A stretch of 64,000 nucleotides of DNA, from positions 150,184 through 214,183 of the forward strand of contig JALJCO010001445.1 of assembly GCA_023101725.1 (NCBI GenBank), written 5' to 3'. Of this stretch, positions 37,880 to 49,106 are shown in pieces; the first letter of the stretch is position 1, and every line of letters begins with the position of its first letter. Below the pieces are notes generated by a model. It searched no databases, was not told the DNA's origin, and saw only the letters and a list, made by a program, of their open reading frames with translations. The DNA comes from Atherinomorus stipes. Its lineage: Eukaryota > Chordata > Actinopteri > Atheriniformes > Atherinidae. The translations under genes and the position numbers were made by a program.

Positions 37880-40374
37880 TGTGTTGGATTTTTTGAGAAC
37901 CAGCATAACATCTGAGGCTTAAAACCAAAGAAACCTTTCACTCCTGAGTTTGTTCATACATCTACAATTACTGTGCATGTCACTGAAAACTGATGGTCCA
38001 ACAATGAATGACTCTGGAGGAGGGTGGCTGTACGTGTGAAAAGAAATGGAAGCTACATAATGACTCACTCAGGCTGTCATGGGTCTATAAATCAGCCACA
38101 GTTGCTGCTGTGAAGCCTCACAAAGTTCCTCTTGTTCCATAGTTACACTACACTCACCCTAATAGACACCTGTCCACAGTCAAATGATGACTTAACTCAC
38201 TTTTGCACTCTTTTTCCATTAAGCTTGATCTCCATCACACCAGAAAGACACGGACTGAGGTGGGGAGGGGGGGGGTCAGCAGCAAAACCAGAATTAGTAT
38301 TACTGCATGGCAAGAGAGCAGGAGAGGATGAAGGGGTGTGAAGGAATGCAGCTGTTCAAACAGCTCTTTGATTTAGCGGTCAGGGCGCCCAGTGTGACTC
38401 ACCGTGGCTCAAACAAGGAGGAGATCACTCTTAGAGCTTCATCCTTTTGGGCCCATCATTTCTGGCTCTTTGTTGCCCTCTTTATGTGTGTGTGTGAAAG
38501 GGAGAGTATTTTCTGTAAACATGATTATATGGAACCAGGTAAAAGACCTTGTGGTCTTTCTGAAACTTGCTAAATATTGTAGAGACCAGCTACCAGCAAT
38601 GAAAACAAAAACATATAGAAGTTTCAAGTTCCTTATCAGCAACGTATGCTAACCTTTTTATAAAACAATACTGAAACAGTGCTGTTTTTCTTGTTTGTGC
38701 TGTTGCCTTCATCTGTGCAGAAGTAGCCCACAAAACAGTTGGCGTTTGTTACAAAATCTCACTCTATGGTTAAAAAACCATGCCGAATTTCTAAATTTGC
38801 TTCATCCAACCATTTATAAAATGTGTGGTGAAGGCACCTCGCCATGAGAAATATAATCAGCAGGCTATTTCAGATAGATGACTACACATGAATGAAAAAA
38901 TACCTTTCAGAGTTTTCTGGCAAAGAAAATGTCTGTTATTTTACTCATAAAGCAAAGCATTGCAGTCATCCTTCAACCCTGGTAGATGCTGCAGTAAGAA
39001 AAACACAGAAATGGCTCTGTAATGGTAGTCGGTCTGGATTTTGTATTTTCTATTATGTTGAAACATAATAGCACATTTTGAAATACTCCACCACAGAAAC
39101 AGTTATTTTTGAGCCATCTATTCATGTACTTGTCAATCAGAAGTTGCTAAGGATTCCTAGTAATGCCGCCTTTCAAGAGATAATTTATCCCATTCCTCCT
39201 ACAGGTAGATCATATTAGTTACATTTTTCATTTCAAAATTCTTCTCACAATCTCTACTGTCCTGATGCAGGCCAGTCCTGTACATGGACCCTCTTCTTCT
39301 TCAGCTTATAGCTTACATACATACATAGTTGCTGAGCTGTCTGCAGGATCACAGATGTTCGCTTCTGGCTTGGGTAAATAATGATATAACAAAGAGAAGT
39401 GTAAGAATCCAGTGATAATTCAGTGATTTCCTACACATTTGTTGATAAAGTGGAAATCCAATCTCTTTCTTCTCTCCATAAAAAGTCAACCTGTTATGGA
39501 TAGTGGTTTTATACCAAATCGTGATACCAATCAGTTGATATCAACTATAGCTTCATTCATTGCCTCAATTCTTCATGTCCAAGGTTTTTCTTTCTTTGTA
39601 AATGTGTTCCAAACCTTAAATACAACCGATGTATCGGGTTCATACTGTGTCTGAATAAAGATAGAAGTTCTTTTGCTTTCATTCCCATTTTACTTGCACT
39701 TTCAACCTTTTCTGATTTGGTGTTGCACTTTTGGAAAGTGCTGAATTGACAGACGCACTGCAGCTTGCATCTATTTTGCTGCCTCCAAAATCTCAAGAAT
39801 TTCCAGACATGGCTTTTAAGATTGTTTGGAATGAAAATGATCCCCTCTGCTGGGTTATGGGTTAGTTATGAATTCTCTGCTGTCAATACCACATCGTTGA
39901 ATGATTATCTGGTTTTAGCTTAATTTACATTTCATTTTTGATTTCGACAAAGATGCAAAAACGTAAAGTACAGGAGATTTCCAACAGAAAATAGATGTTT
40001 GTCCAAAAGCTTCTGATACATGTCACTTAACAAGTAACATCAAAAGCCATGTCAATGTAAATGAAAACTTTGTATCTAAAAACAACCAAAAATCCTAACT
40101 TGGCCTTCATGACAGCATTTCATAAACTATGCATGGTGTCCTGTACACATCAGTCATCTGTCAAGCTGCTCCCCTCCTTCTCTATGCTCTTAGGGGTCAG
40201 TGCAATCCAAAGAGCCACTCTGCTGTCTTTTTACTCTCCAACTATGTCAACAGGCTGAGCTCAAGGTTTCACTTTCCCTGGTGCACTTCTCACCTGAGCT
40301 TCACTGAAGTCATGCCAAAAATGATCATGTAAAGTTGGAGGGGTTGGCTATGTGCTGGCGGACGGTGAAAGTGC

Positions 40375-40375
40375 T

Positions 40376-40413
<38 letters not shown>

Positions 40414-40531
40414 CAGTGGTTTTCGTGTGGAAGAGCGTGTCAAAATGGGAGTTCAGGTATCCGCTAGGCTTCAGTCCAGAAGTGCTGAAATACCAGCTGA
40501 TCTGTGTGTGTCTGATTGTGTGTGTGTGTGT
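40375..40531. repeat. Two (GT)n microsatellites
   Basis: (TG)n at about 40375-40410 and a shorter (TG)n at 40503-40531 generate cysteine/valine-repeat false frames. Confidence 0.92.
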
Positions 40532-42899
40532 GTTGGAGTGCATGCATCAATGAGAGCCTTGTGTTATCAGACCTCAGACACCCCATCACCACCACCACTA
40601 CTATGACTGAAATGGAAACTGAAGGTGTCATAAAGCCCATATTGTCAGCTAAACGCCGAGTTATGAAGTAATAACAGACTCTTTCATTAAGAAAATGACA
40701 ACTCTCGTTTGGTCAGATTTCCCTCTCCGTGGAATGTTTCATAATCACTTCAATATTGAGAAACAAAGACAAAAGAAAAAAAAAAGAAAAGAAAAAAACA
40801 TCTGAGATCAATGACATTTCTTTGGGATATCAAAGACAAAGTCACTTTGTCACAGAATTTTTTTCCTTGCAAAAATCCCTTTGATGTGAAAACTTAATTC
40901 CACAAGAGTTTTGTATTTCCCTGTTTTTACTTTTTTTTTTTTTTTTAAAAGGCATAATTTTATAAAATGCTACTTGACATTTGTTTATATATTTTCAACT
41001 CAATTTTAAATTGCAAGTCTAACTGACAATTAATCAAGTAATTTTTATTTAATGTATTTATTATGTGATCAACTTGTAAATAGCAAATAAACTTTGCCTG
41101 CAAAGTCCAGTCAGAGGGGTCAGGCTATTTTCATATTCAACATATCTGGACCACAAAGGCTCAGAGATGCATTTTCAACAGGAATTTACCTTTTGTGAAT
41201 GCCATGCTATACATATGAGTTATTATGCTGCCAATGCTGCAAAGCAAACGAGAGTATATTACTATTCGTCTGCGTTTCCATCACTTTTTTGACGCCCTGC
41301 TCCTCTCAGGGCCAGCACCCCCACAAATATCAAATCATGCGTCTCCGCTGGGAATGGTGTGCTTGCTTTTTTGCAGTACAAAACTCTAACGGTGTTCACA
41401 GAATTTGCAAAAAAAAAAAAAAAACTGCGATTTTTGGCCCCACAGAAATTAATGGGATTTAGTCGGAATCAACCGAAAAAAAAAAAAAAAAAAAAAAAAA
41501 ACAGGTCACTTCATAGCTTGGCCATACCATCACATAGAAACATCATTCAAAGTTTAAACGGTTCATGAAAGATGAAACTTTCACCAGAAAAAGTTATTTG
41601 CATATCTATTATGGTTTTTGACACAATCACAAGTTACGTTTTAGTAAAAATCAGAAAAAGCCTAAAAATCCCTCCGCACTCTGAATTTTGAAGCATTTTT
41701 ATAACAGTGTCTGTCTTTGTAACATCGCTGTCGCTCTCTTGGACGTGGGTAGCTGCATTGGCAGCATTCAAAATTTCTTCAGAAATTTTCTAGATTGCTG
41801 TTATCGTTTACATTCAGACACATTGGAAAGGTCTGTTGTGTTTGAGATGTAGAGTGAGAAGGACAGTACAGATAAGTAAAGCTACCACCACCTTCCTTGA
41901 AAGCAATTTTATAGTCTTGGGCATTGGAAGTTGAGTGTGTAGATGTTCAACAGTGTTTCATATTCATCTGTTTGTAAGGACTAGACTGTTAGTCTGTTCC
42001 AGTGTTGTTATTAAAGAACACTCTTATATACTATCTGTTTAAATGTGAGATTTTTAGTTTGTTCCAAACTGTGTCCAAGTAAAACTTGCTAATCACAAGA
42101 AAGTAAAACTCAATGGCAAAGTAGATAAATAGGAGGAAAGGTTACCCGAGTTATTGAATAACTCATATGCAAGTTTACATGAGAATAACCCTTGTAAATT
42201 TTACTCAACAATTCTGCATGGAAAAAAGGGTTTTCTAAATAAGTAATACTCCAAATGTTTTCAGTGTTCCTGCTTTGACAGAGGTTGCTTATACGCAACC
42301 ACAAAAACATTTAAAAAAGAATATAGGAAATAATGAACTGATTATATCTCAGGTTGTCATTTGATGTATAAAGTAAGAGGCAAATTCTACCAAAACAAAT
42401 AGCCGATGATATTTTTAATTAGCTATTGTTTATTTAGGACGTTCTTGCATTGTATGACTTCATAAATTCTGCACACTCATACTTCATTGACATCTAGGAA
42501 AACTTGCCTTGAGGCAAATTACAAATTTTATGTGTTTCTTCAGCATTGTTAGGCTTTCATCTTTGCACAGTCATTACGTCTATGATTTTAACATCCTCTT
42601 CATAAAATATACAAAGCTTTGAAACACAAATATCTACATGGGTAGCTGGTGGGATTATGTATGACTGGATAATGATCAATATAGATTCAGAAAATCATAT
42701 AAAAGTACATTACATGCTGCATTCACTTGGGTATCTCAGGTTAACCAGTTGTTTTTTAATGATTATAGGCCCCTCTGAAATGGCCCTTGGTCAGTTCTAA
42801 TGGTTATTTACAACTGACTCTCCTGAAGCTCATTTGATTGTTTGGGTTTTTTGTTGAACAAAAGCTCCAATGTATGTCATTTCCCAACTGAAAACACAG

Positions 42900-43073
42900 A
42901 GTATAAGAACAGACGACAGAGAGTGTTGTATCCAATTTGAGTTTTGTACATCTCAAGAAGTTTGTAACCTGCTGTCATCTTGTTTGTTTGTTGAGTGTCT
43001 TATAAGCCCATGTGGGCTGGGCACTAGATTGTGCACGACACTTTAATAAAAAATTATCTATCTATCTATCTAT
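42900..43073 (+). mobile_element. LINE/SINE 3' tail ending in (ATCT)n
   Basis: GTCTTATAAGCCCATGTGGGCTGG...CACTTTAATAAAA followed by (ATCT)4 resembles retrotransposon 3' ends that carry a tetranucleotide tail. Family and left border are uncertain. Confidence 0.4.
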
Positions 43074-43428
43074 AAGAAAGATGCTTACATGACAGGAATA
43101 GTCTTATTAGAATATGGATTCTCCAAAAAGAACACTCAAACTAAACATTTATTTGTTCTTTAGCTCTGTCAGACAGCATGTAAACAATACTTCAAGATTT
43201 CTTTTCTGATTGGAGAATTAAACTGATAAGACCAGATGAGCCATGTTGATCCATTCAGCTGCTTAACAATAATGTGACATTTGTACATAAGTTCATAGGT
43301 CTTTTGGGATTAAACCGATGCTCCAAAAAGGGGAGGCCATATTGTCACACTCGACTGTAACTACTGAATCTCTGCAGTGACTCAGGACTTTAAAGACAGC
43401 AGTGATGTACCCAGAGAGGTGCATGACT

Positions 43429-43452
43429 GGGGGGGGGGGGGGGGGGGGGGGG
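43429..43452. repeat. G24 homopolymer
   Basis: An uninterrupted run of about 24 G. Confidence 0.9.
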
Positions 43453-43621
43453 AGGGACGGTGCCGGTGAAATCTTTTGGTGGTAAGTTTCATATTGGACC
43501 ACTTTTTCTTGACCCCTTGGCTAAAGAATTGTGATGTTGCCATCGGATGTGGGCTATTATTCAATTTCATAACTAATAAAACGAATAAACCATATAAGCC
43601 AGGCCTAGATTGAGACTTTCA

Positions 43622-44640
43622 TTAATATCTCAGCCGGAGTCGTTCAACACAGGTGAAGCTGACTGGCCTCTTCCGTGCAGCGTTTTTGTGCACGTCTCTG
43701 ACTTCGGGTTTTAAGCTGCCAAACAGCACCTCTTTAATCTTTCCCACCTCACAAATGAGGAATTCTGTCTTGATCCCCTCCAAAAGTTTCTTTTCTGGCA
43801 GAATCTCTTCTCTCCACGGTTCAACCTCGCTGGGTGAAGCCTCATCATTATGCATGTTTAAGGGCGTAACTGAAGGCCCTTTTGGATAGAACGCGGAGAG
43901 CGCAAGAGGACGGCGGCAAACCCATTCATTGAGTATGTGGTACTGCCGCAGCAGCGCGTTCCGCCATGCCGCGGAGCACCGCGGCGCGCAAGGTGGGCGC
44001 ATGCCGCGTTGGTGGCGCTCACGCCGCTGCGCTCGAATTGAAAATTTTTCAATTCGGGCGCAGCGCGCTGTGACGACATCCTAGCGCATCCAATAGGAGA
44101 GGCCAGTTTAGGGGAAAAAAAGTGGTCCTTGTTCAGCCTGAAGTAAACCTGGAAGCGGTCTGTGTGAAAGAATGCAGCTCACGGACGGGCCTGAACTCCC
44201 CACGTTCTGCCTTGTTACCAGGATCAGGTGGACCCCCACCCTTTTATCTGCTGCTGATCTCTTCCTTCTCCTCTGGAGCAAAGCTCTTTGCTGCGACCAT
44301 GAGATGTACATCTCTCACAACGAAGTGTGCCGGGGAGAAAACACTTCCTGGTCTGTCGCTTAGCAACGCGTGCCTGTCATGCTCGCTGCCGCTGTGCTCT
44401 TTCGCCGACTCTGCGCCCTACCCCGCGGTGAACCCCGCGAAAAACGTGTCCTATCTGAAAGGGCCTTCAGGGCGTGACATTTAAATGACGATGGATTTCA
44501 GCAGTGGAATTTATCAAGACTCTTTTTTTCGTACGACGAGATTGGACCGAAACGAACGTTTTAATAAATCACAAGCGGGTTCAATCGTACAACCATTTCG
44601 ACTATCAGACGTGCGACCATTTCTACAATCGTTTGATAAA
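43622..44640 (-). pseudogene. Harbinger-type transposon relic with Myb/SANT-like DNA-binding protein
   Basis: The minus-strand frame 44002-43622 ends with ILPEKKLLEGIKTEFLICEVG, KIKEVLFGSLKPEVRDVHKN and AARKRPVSF. This matches the Myb/SANT-like domain of the second protein of PIF/Harbinger transposons, whose pattern is 'F-x-EIE-LV-EV-K-VLFGSL---KN-AW'. In that family the protein binds DNA and recruits the transposase to the ends. Here key tryptophans are lost and the frame upstream is broken. The sequence is unusually GC- and CpG-rich for the window. The segment near 44640 (complement TGGCCCTCATTTATCAAAC) could be the 5' terminal region. No DDE transposase is seen. Borders are approximate. 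Confidence 0.6.
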
Positions 44641-44814
44641 TGAGGGCCATTGTGTGTGCTAAGCTGAGTTGTTTGCGTAGTCTCTTCTGGCAGAAACGCC
44701 CAGATTGCATATTCATTTACAGCAGAGGCGCAAAATGGATGGCGGGGATATTTTGCACCTTGACAGATGCAAACCTCCTTTGGCCCTGCTTTGTAAATCA
44801 GCTCTGGCGGATTA

Positions 44815-44957
44815 TTGCGTGCGTTTCAGCTGATCTGAGGCTTTCTGGGAGTTTGTTCCAGACATGTGGAGCGTAGAAGCTAAATGCAGCTTCTCCATGT
44901 CTTGTTCTTACACTGGGACCTGATAGAGCCTGTATACATCCATCCATCCATCCATCC
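44815..44957 (-). mobile_element. LINE C-terminal fragment with (CATC)n
   Basis: The minus strand carries a degenerate C-terminal LINE signature (HMSGTNSQKASDQ in place of 'LWNKLP..LR') and abuts a short (ATCC)n run at 44938-44957. The evidence is weak. Confidence 0.3.
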
Positions 44958-44970
44958 TTACTTTTCTATT

Positions 44971-45040
44971 AGTGATGCACGATAAGAAAATTTTCCACAG
45001 TTACGGATCACCGATAACTTTGTCCTTCTCAACTGATAAT
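44971..45040. mobile_element. hAT-type terminus (left-facing)
   Basis: AGTGATGCACGATAAGAAAA...ATCACCGATAAC resembles the 'GGGATGCACGATA' termini of fish hAT elements. A possible partner end lies at 48430-48490. Whether they delimit one 3.5-kb element is unproven. Confidence 0.4.
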
Positions 45041-45454
45041 CAAGCTGAAAATGATATAAAATAACTAAAAGTCCAACCTGATAGTAAGGCTTTATCCACC
45101 TCGATCCATTCATTGATGTTCAAAATAACTTAGATAATAGCAGACACTGACTTTTTTTAATAACTAAAAAAAAAAAATTGTTTTGCAGAAGAAAAACGCA
45201 TCTTGTCTTACCCGGTTTGAGAAGGGTGGATGGGGGACCAGTGCCACCCCCAAAACATGACTGGCTACCGCTGATGCCAACTCCCAAATTCCTGGAACAT
45301 CATTGGCTTAAATGCCTTCAAGCTTCCAGCACACATGCAGCCATCAAGTACATATGTCACCGCAATACTGAAATGAAGGATTGAAGGTTGGGTTTCCCTA
45401 GTGGCAGCTTTGCACCACCTTCAAAATGCAGACTTAATAGTTTCACATCGCTGC

Positions 45455-45600
45455 TGGGGTGGTGGTCTCCCTCTTCAGAAAGGGGGATCAGAAGTTGTGC
45501 TCCGACTTCAGGGGGAATCTCTGTCTCCCTGGGGAAGCCTATTTGGGGCAGTGTGGCTATCGTCCCAGACGTGGAACCTCAAACCCCTTAATACCTCAAA
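45455..45600 (+). mobile_element. RTE/Rex3-like LINE reverse-transcriptase fragment
   Basis: The plus-strand frame reads VVVSLFRKGDQKLCSDFRGN, GEAYLGQ and CGYRPRRGTSNPL. These are degraded RT motifs corresponding to 'VVVPLFKKGDRRVCSNYRGI' and 'CGFRPGRGT' of the same teleost LINE family seen at 61889-63927. Internal sequence between motifs is deleted. Confidence 0.65.
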
Positions 45601-45695
45601 TCAATTTCAACACAAAAAAGCTACTTTCACTGCTCAATGGACTTTTCCCTTCTGTGCCCCCTCATTCTTCATTAAAAAAAAAAAAAAAAAAAATT
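45585..45695. repeat. Dispersed repeat, copy shared with 60850-60955
   Basis: AATACCTCAAATCAATTTCA...TTTCACTGCTCAATGGACTTTTCCC...CTCATTCTTCATTAAAAA closely matches 60850-60955, including the terminal A-run. Both probably come from one retroposed family. The class is unknown. Confidence 0.6.
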
Positions 45696-46367
45696 AAACC
45701 ACCTGCACCTGTCTGGAATTGCCTGCAATTTACCTGTCTTACCCTGATTGCAGGTCAGTTCCCTACTTTGCCTCTGGTTGGTTGGTTGCTGTGAACATCA
45801 GTCATCTGGTCTCCAAGATCATAATTTTCATGAACACTTATTGAACCTCGTAATAAACATTCATATTTACTGTTCATTTAACGTTCTTGTTAAGTGTGAA
45901 CACATTAGTGTTAAACAGCCTTTTGCAACATCTATCTGTAGAGTAAGTCTGTAAAGTGTGAACATGATTAAAACATTGAATAATGCAATATTTGTAAGTT
46001 TTACTGCTAAAAATAACAGTAGTTAATGTGGTTTTATCTGTTAAATTCTTTTGACAACTGAAAACAGGGATTAAAAAAAGCAGAATTTTGCTCTGTTCTG
46101 GCTGAGATTCCTTAGTTGATAATCAACTATTCTTTTTTATTTTCCTTTTCTTTTTCATTGAAGCTTGAAGAGAACTTCTCTGTTTCCACATAACAAAATG
46201 TGTTATATGAATGACTGCTGAAATGAAAGCATTTGTTTTCTTAATCGGGCATCTAATCATTTTCAGGACATGAAATAAGATATATAATAGGGGATTATCA
46301 TGCTTACCGGAAGTTCCCGGATTTTGACACTTCCTCTTCCGGGCCATGTTAACGACAGCCGTTCCTG

Positions 46368-46993
46368 CTCTGTTATACTGTTTAAATCGGATAAACTCCA
46401 AACATACTTAAGTTTTCATTCTAGACTGAAGTGATACTGGGTCAAAAGCTGGATCAAAGCGATCGATTTGCCGCGGTGAAGGGCCAAACTTTAAAATAAA
46501 ACACACGTTTGTTTGTCGCCGGTGGGGCACAACACCGGCACTTCACAGCATGCTAGCATTAGCCAGCTAGCGTTTACTGACGTGCTTAACATTGTGCGTC
46601 TTAAAACACACAAACATCTGAAAATCGGGTCTGTACCTCCCCGTTTCCAGTGGAACAACTGGGGAGTGCCAAGAAAGGAGACGTTTTCAGATGCTTGTGT
46701 GTTTTCAGCTGCACAAAGTTAGGCACGTCATCAAGCTGGCTAATGCTAACCTGCTAACAATAGTCCGCCAGCTACTACTCTGTTAAACTTTGTAAATCGG
46801 ATAAACGCCAATGCCAAGTTTTCATTCCAGACTGAAGTGATGCTAAGGGATAAGTGGATTAAAACGACCGATTCGCCGCGGTGAAGGACCGAACTTTATA
46901 ATAAGACGACACACGTTTGTTTGTGGCCGGCAGACTGCGCAGTCGTGTTAGCAGGTTAGCATTAGCCAGCTCGATAACGTGCCTAACTTTCTG
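46368..46993. repeat. Direct duplication flanking a large inverted repeat
   Basis: Copies at 46368-46590 and 46778-46993 share AAATCGGATAAAC, TTTTCATTC-AGACTGAAGTGAT, GCCGCGGTGAAGG and ACACACGTTTGTTTGT, and both end with AGCATTAGCCAGCT...ACGTGC-TAAC. Between them the GCTAGCATTAGCCAGC module also appears inverted, so the block holds three copies of the module in two orientations. Confidence 0.85.
46553..46750. repeat. Inverted repeat, ~70-bp arms
   Basis: The left arm 46553-46626 and the complement of the right arm 46682-46750 align, sharing TTAGCATTAGCCAGCT, TGACGTGC-TAAC and AAAACACACAA-CATCTGAAAA, with one 6-bp gap. The spacer is about 55 nt. Confidence 0.88.
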
Positions 46994-48353
46994 CTGCAGC
47001 CCCCACATGCTCATTGATTCAGAGCATCAGAGAACGTTAATCTGACGTTCATCTGGTAGGTAGTGGTCATATGTAAACCATGAATGACGATGGTGTGTCC
47101 GTTACCTTTCCCTTGTAACTTTTATAACAGTCAGATGTCATTAGGTTGTTAGGCAGTGAGCACAGATGCGATTGTTTCAACAAGATAAGTGAACGTAATT
47201 ATTGAAATCGTAATATGCTGCGTTTAGCATTGGTTTATGAAATAAGTACAGTAATGAGCTGAGCCCAATAAATTTCCTTAAATTTATTATTAATTTTTAC
47301 TAACTTTTGAATATATATATATATAAAAATATACAGTAGGCTATATATACTATTTTTTTTTGTGATTTGCCAACCGTGGACATCAAGTCCTTTTTTAAAA
47401 AAAGAGAACAGCTCAGGTGAGAGAAAACAACTAAAGACAATTTTACAATGATATACTGTATTTCATAAATCTTTGGATGATAATAATTTGCTCTGCTTGA
47501 TGTATGAATGAAGGACAAAAAAGAGAGAGATGGTAGTAAGAAACAAAAATGCCAGCATGAGCATTTTAGAACACACTAGTTTGTGTACTTTCTTTTGAAG
47601 TTGAGGTTAAATGATGTCATGTTTAAATGCTGTACATATAGCAATAACAAAAACACCTTACCTGGTGATATTATGGTTTCAGACTATATGCAGATATGAC
47701 CTTTTACCTGTTTTAACTCCAAAACAAAGGTATAAATAACCTTATAATTGTGTGGAATATATTGGTGCTAATTTTTACAATAATATTTTTTGTGGCTCTT
47801 ATTGATCTTTGTGTGTTAGTACAAAGAGGGAAAGATAACAGCAAGAATGAGAACAACACAGAGGTGGAACAAGAAAAAAAGAAGAAGATGGGATTATAAT
47901 TTAGGACATATTTACTTTAAGTGAAGTAGAATTTTTTAAAAACAGTTTTTTCTTTATACTTTTGTTTAGCCTAAATTTATCATTATATCCCTGAATGAGT
48001 CCTGGTTTAGAACTGGTTCTGTGAATTCTGCTCAGTGAGTCCTTGTTTGGTCCTGGAGCCATGTGGTATTGTTCTATGAGTAAGATCTGTGACACTACAA
48101 CTGAGTTTAACTTTAATGGTTATCTATTAATACATTCCAATGAAAACATAATGTAGCGTTATTTATTAAAGAACATGGGCCATGTTAAACGTTAGATAGA
48201 TAAAGGCAAATACTGAATAATTTTTGGTACCACACCAGTAGATTAAATTATTACTTTTTGGTGTACTGGATCACCCTTCTAACGATGAATCTTTTTGTGG
48301 GCTAAGCCCCTGATGATGACAATGTCTAGCTGCGCCCTGGCTGATGGAACGAA
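46994..48353. other. Non-coding stretch, nothing recognised
   Basis: AT-rich, with short frames only. It may be internal sequence of the possible 44971-48490 hAT-like composite. Confidence 0.4.
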
Positions 48354-48395
48354 ATCTCGCGAGATCTCGTCATTCCATTAGGAGTCTCGCGAGAT
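48354..48395. promoter_or_regulatory. Two TCTCGCGAGA palindromes in inverted arrangement
   Basis: TCTCGCGAGA occurs at 48355-48364 and 48385-48394, set within AAATCTCGCGAGA and TCTCGCGAGATTT, which are reverse complements 20 bp apart. This palindrome is a known strong promoter element in vertebrates, bound by BANP and implicated with ZBTB33. Here it lies about 480 bp upstream of the promoter at 48874. Confidence 0.7.
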
Positions 48396-48429
48396 TTGGT
48401 AAGTAAAAACATTGGTCTGAAAAAACAAC

Positions 48430-48490
48430 ACCGATATTTTCCAATATCACATTTTAATGCCAATATTGGCCGATAATATTGGACATCCCT
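48430..48490. mobile_element. hAT-type terminus (right-facing)
   Basis: The complement reads CAGGGATGTCCAATATTATC...GGCCAATATTGG, a fish hAT terminus. Its partner is uncertain (see 44971). Confidence 0.5.
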
Positions 48491-48873
48491 GATATCTAAA
48501 TATCAAGAGGACCCTTACAGCCATAAAGCTCCTCTTAGCAAATCAAAATTGTTTGGCACAAGAAATCTTGGCAGTAGAAAACACTACCACTAATACTGTT
48601 CTGACCATTAATTTAATTATAATATAATATAACATAATATAATATGGATCATAACATGTTAATCAATTATGACTGAGTAGAGTTTAAATTGTGGTGTTTT
48701 GGAAGGAGACAGTAAAATTTTCATGGAGAAAATTATACAATTATCATGGTATTTTACCATTTCCAGTTCATGAGGATAATTTTTTAGCAATACTTAAAAC
48801 AACGAACAAACAAACAAACAAACAAATCCTTTGAACATCTTTGGCTACATTTGTCAGAACTCAAGTTGCTGTT

Positions 48874-48994
48874 GTTGCTAGGCAACTTGAAGCTGCCCTT
48901 CAATTCTATTATGACATCACTGGAATGGGCGGGGCTTGTCCTTTGACTTATGTGACATCATAACTACATCATAAGTTGATATATATATAAATAG
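48874..48994 (+). promoter_or_regulatory. Compact promoter: RFX X-box, CRE-like sites, GC box, TATA box
   Basis: In order there are: GTTGCTAGGCAAC (48874-48886), which fits the RFX X-box RYYNYYN(1-3)RRNRAC; TGACATCA (48912-48919); GGGCGGGG (48927-48934); a second TGACATCA (48953-48960); and ATATATATAAATAG (48981-48994) as TATA box. A start near 49010-49020 would give a ~90-nt 5' UTR to the ATG at 49107. RFX plus CRE-like plus TATA in under 150 bp is a layout known from spermatid- and cilia-associated genes, so male germline expression is my inference. Confidence 0.6.
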
Positions 48995-49106
48995 AAGACC
49001 TTCCTTACTTTCAGATACCAGACGTGTTTTGCTCAGTTCATAGAAAGCTCATTGCGTAGCCGTTCAAACTTCAGAAAGACAGACAGTAGGAATTATTCTT
49101 TTCAAC

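Larger units (their letters stand above)
33799..42899. other. Long non-coding stretch with simple repeats
   Basis: No host exon or coding transposon is recognised in about 9 kb. It contains G tracts near 35026-35041 and 37499-37521, a perfect hairpin at 37842-37879, (GT)n arrays at 40375-40410 and 40503-40531, and A-runs at 41409-41424 and 41477-41502. An ATG-containing segment ending AGAGATG|GTTAGT at about 34084-34124 could be a first exon but is unsupported. Confidence 0.45.

Noticed and set aside
40325..40606. Cysteine/valine-repeat frames
   Set aside because: They are translations of GT microsatellites.
43653..44484. Plus-strand frames of 78 and 120 codons
   Set aside because: They run antisense to the Myb/SANT relic in GC-rich DNA, where all frames tend to stay open.
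44971..48490. A single 3.5-kb hAT element spanning both termini
   Set aside because: The two ends are only loosely similar and no target duplication is found, so they were listed as separate termini.
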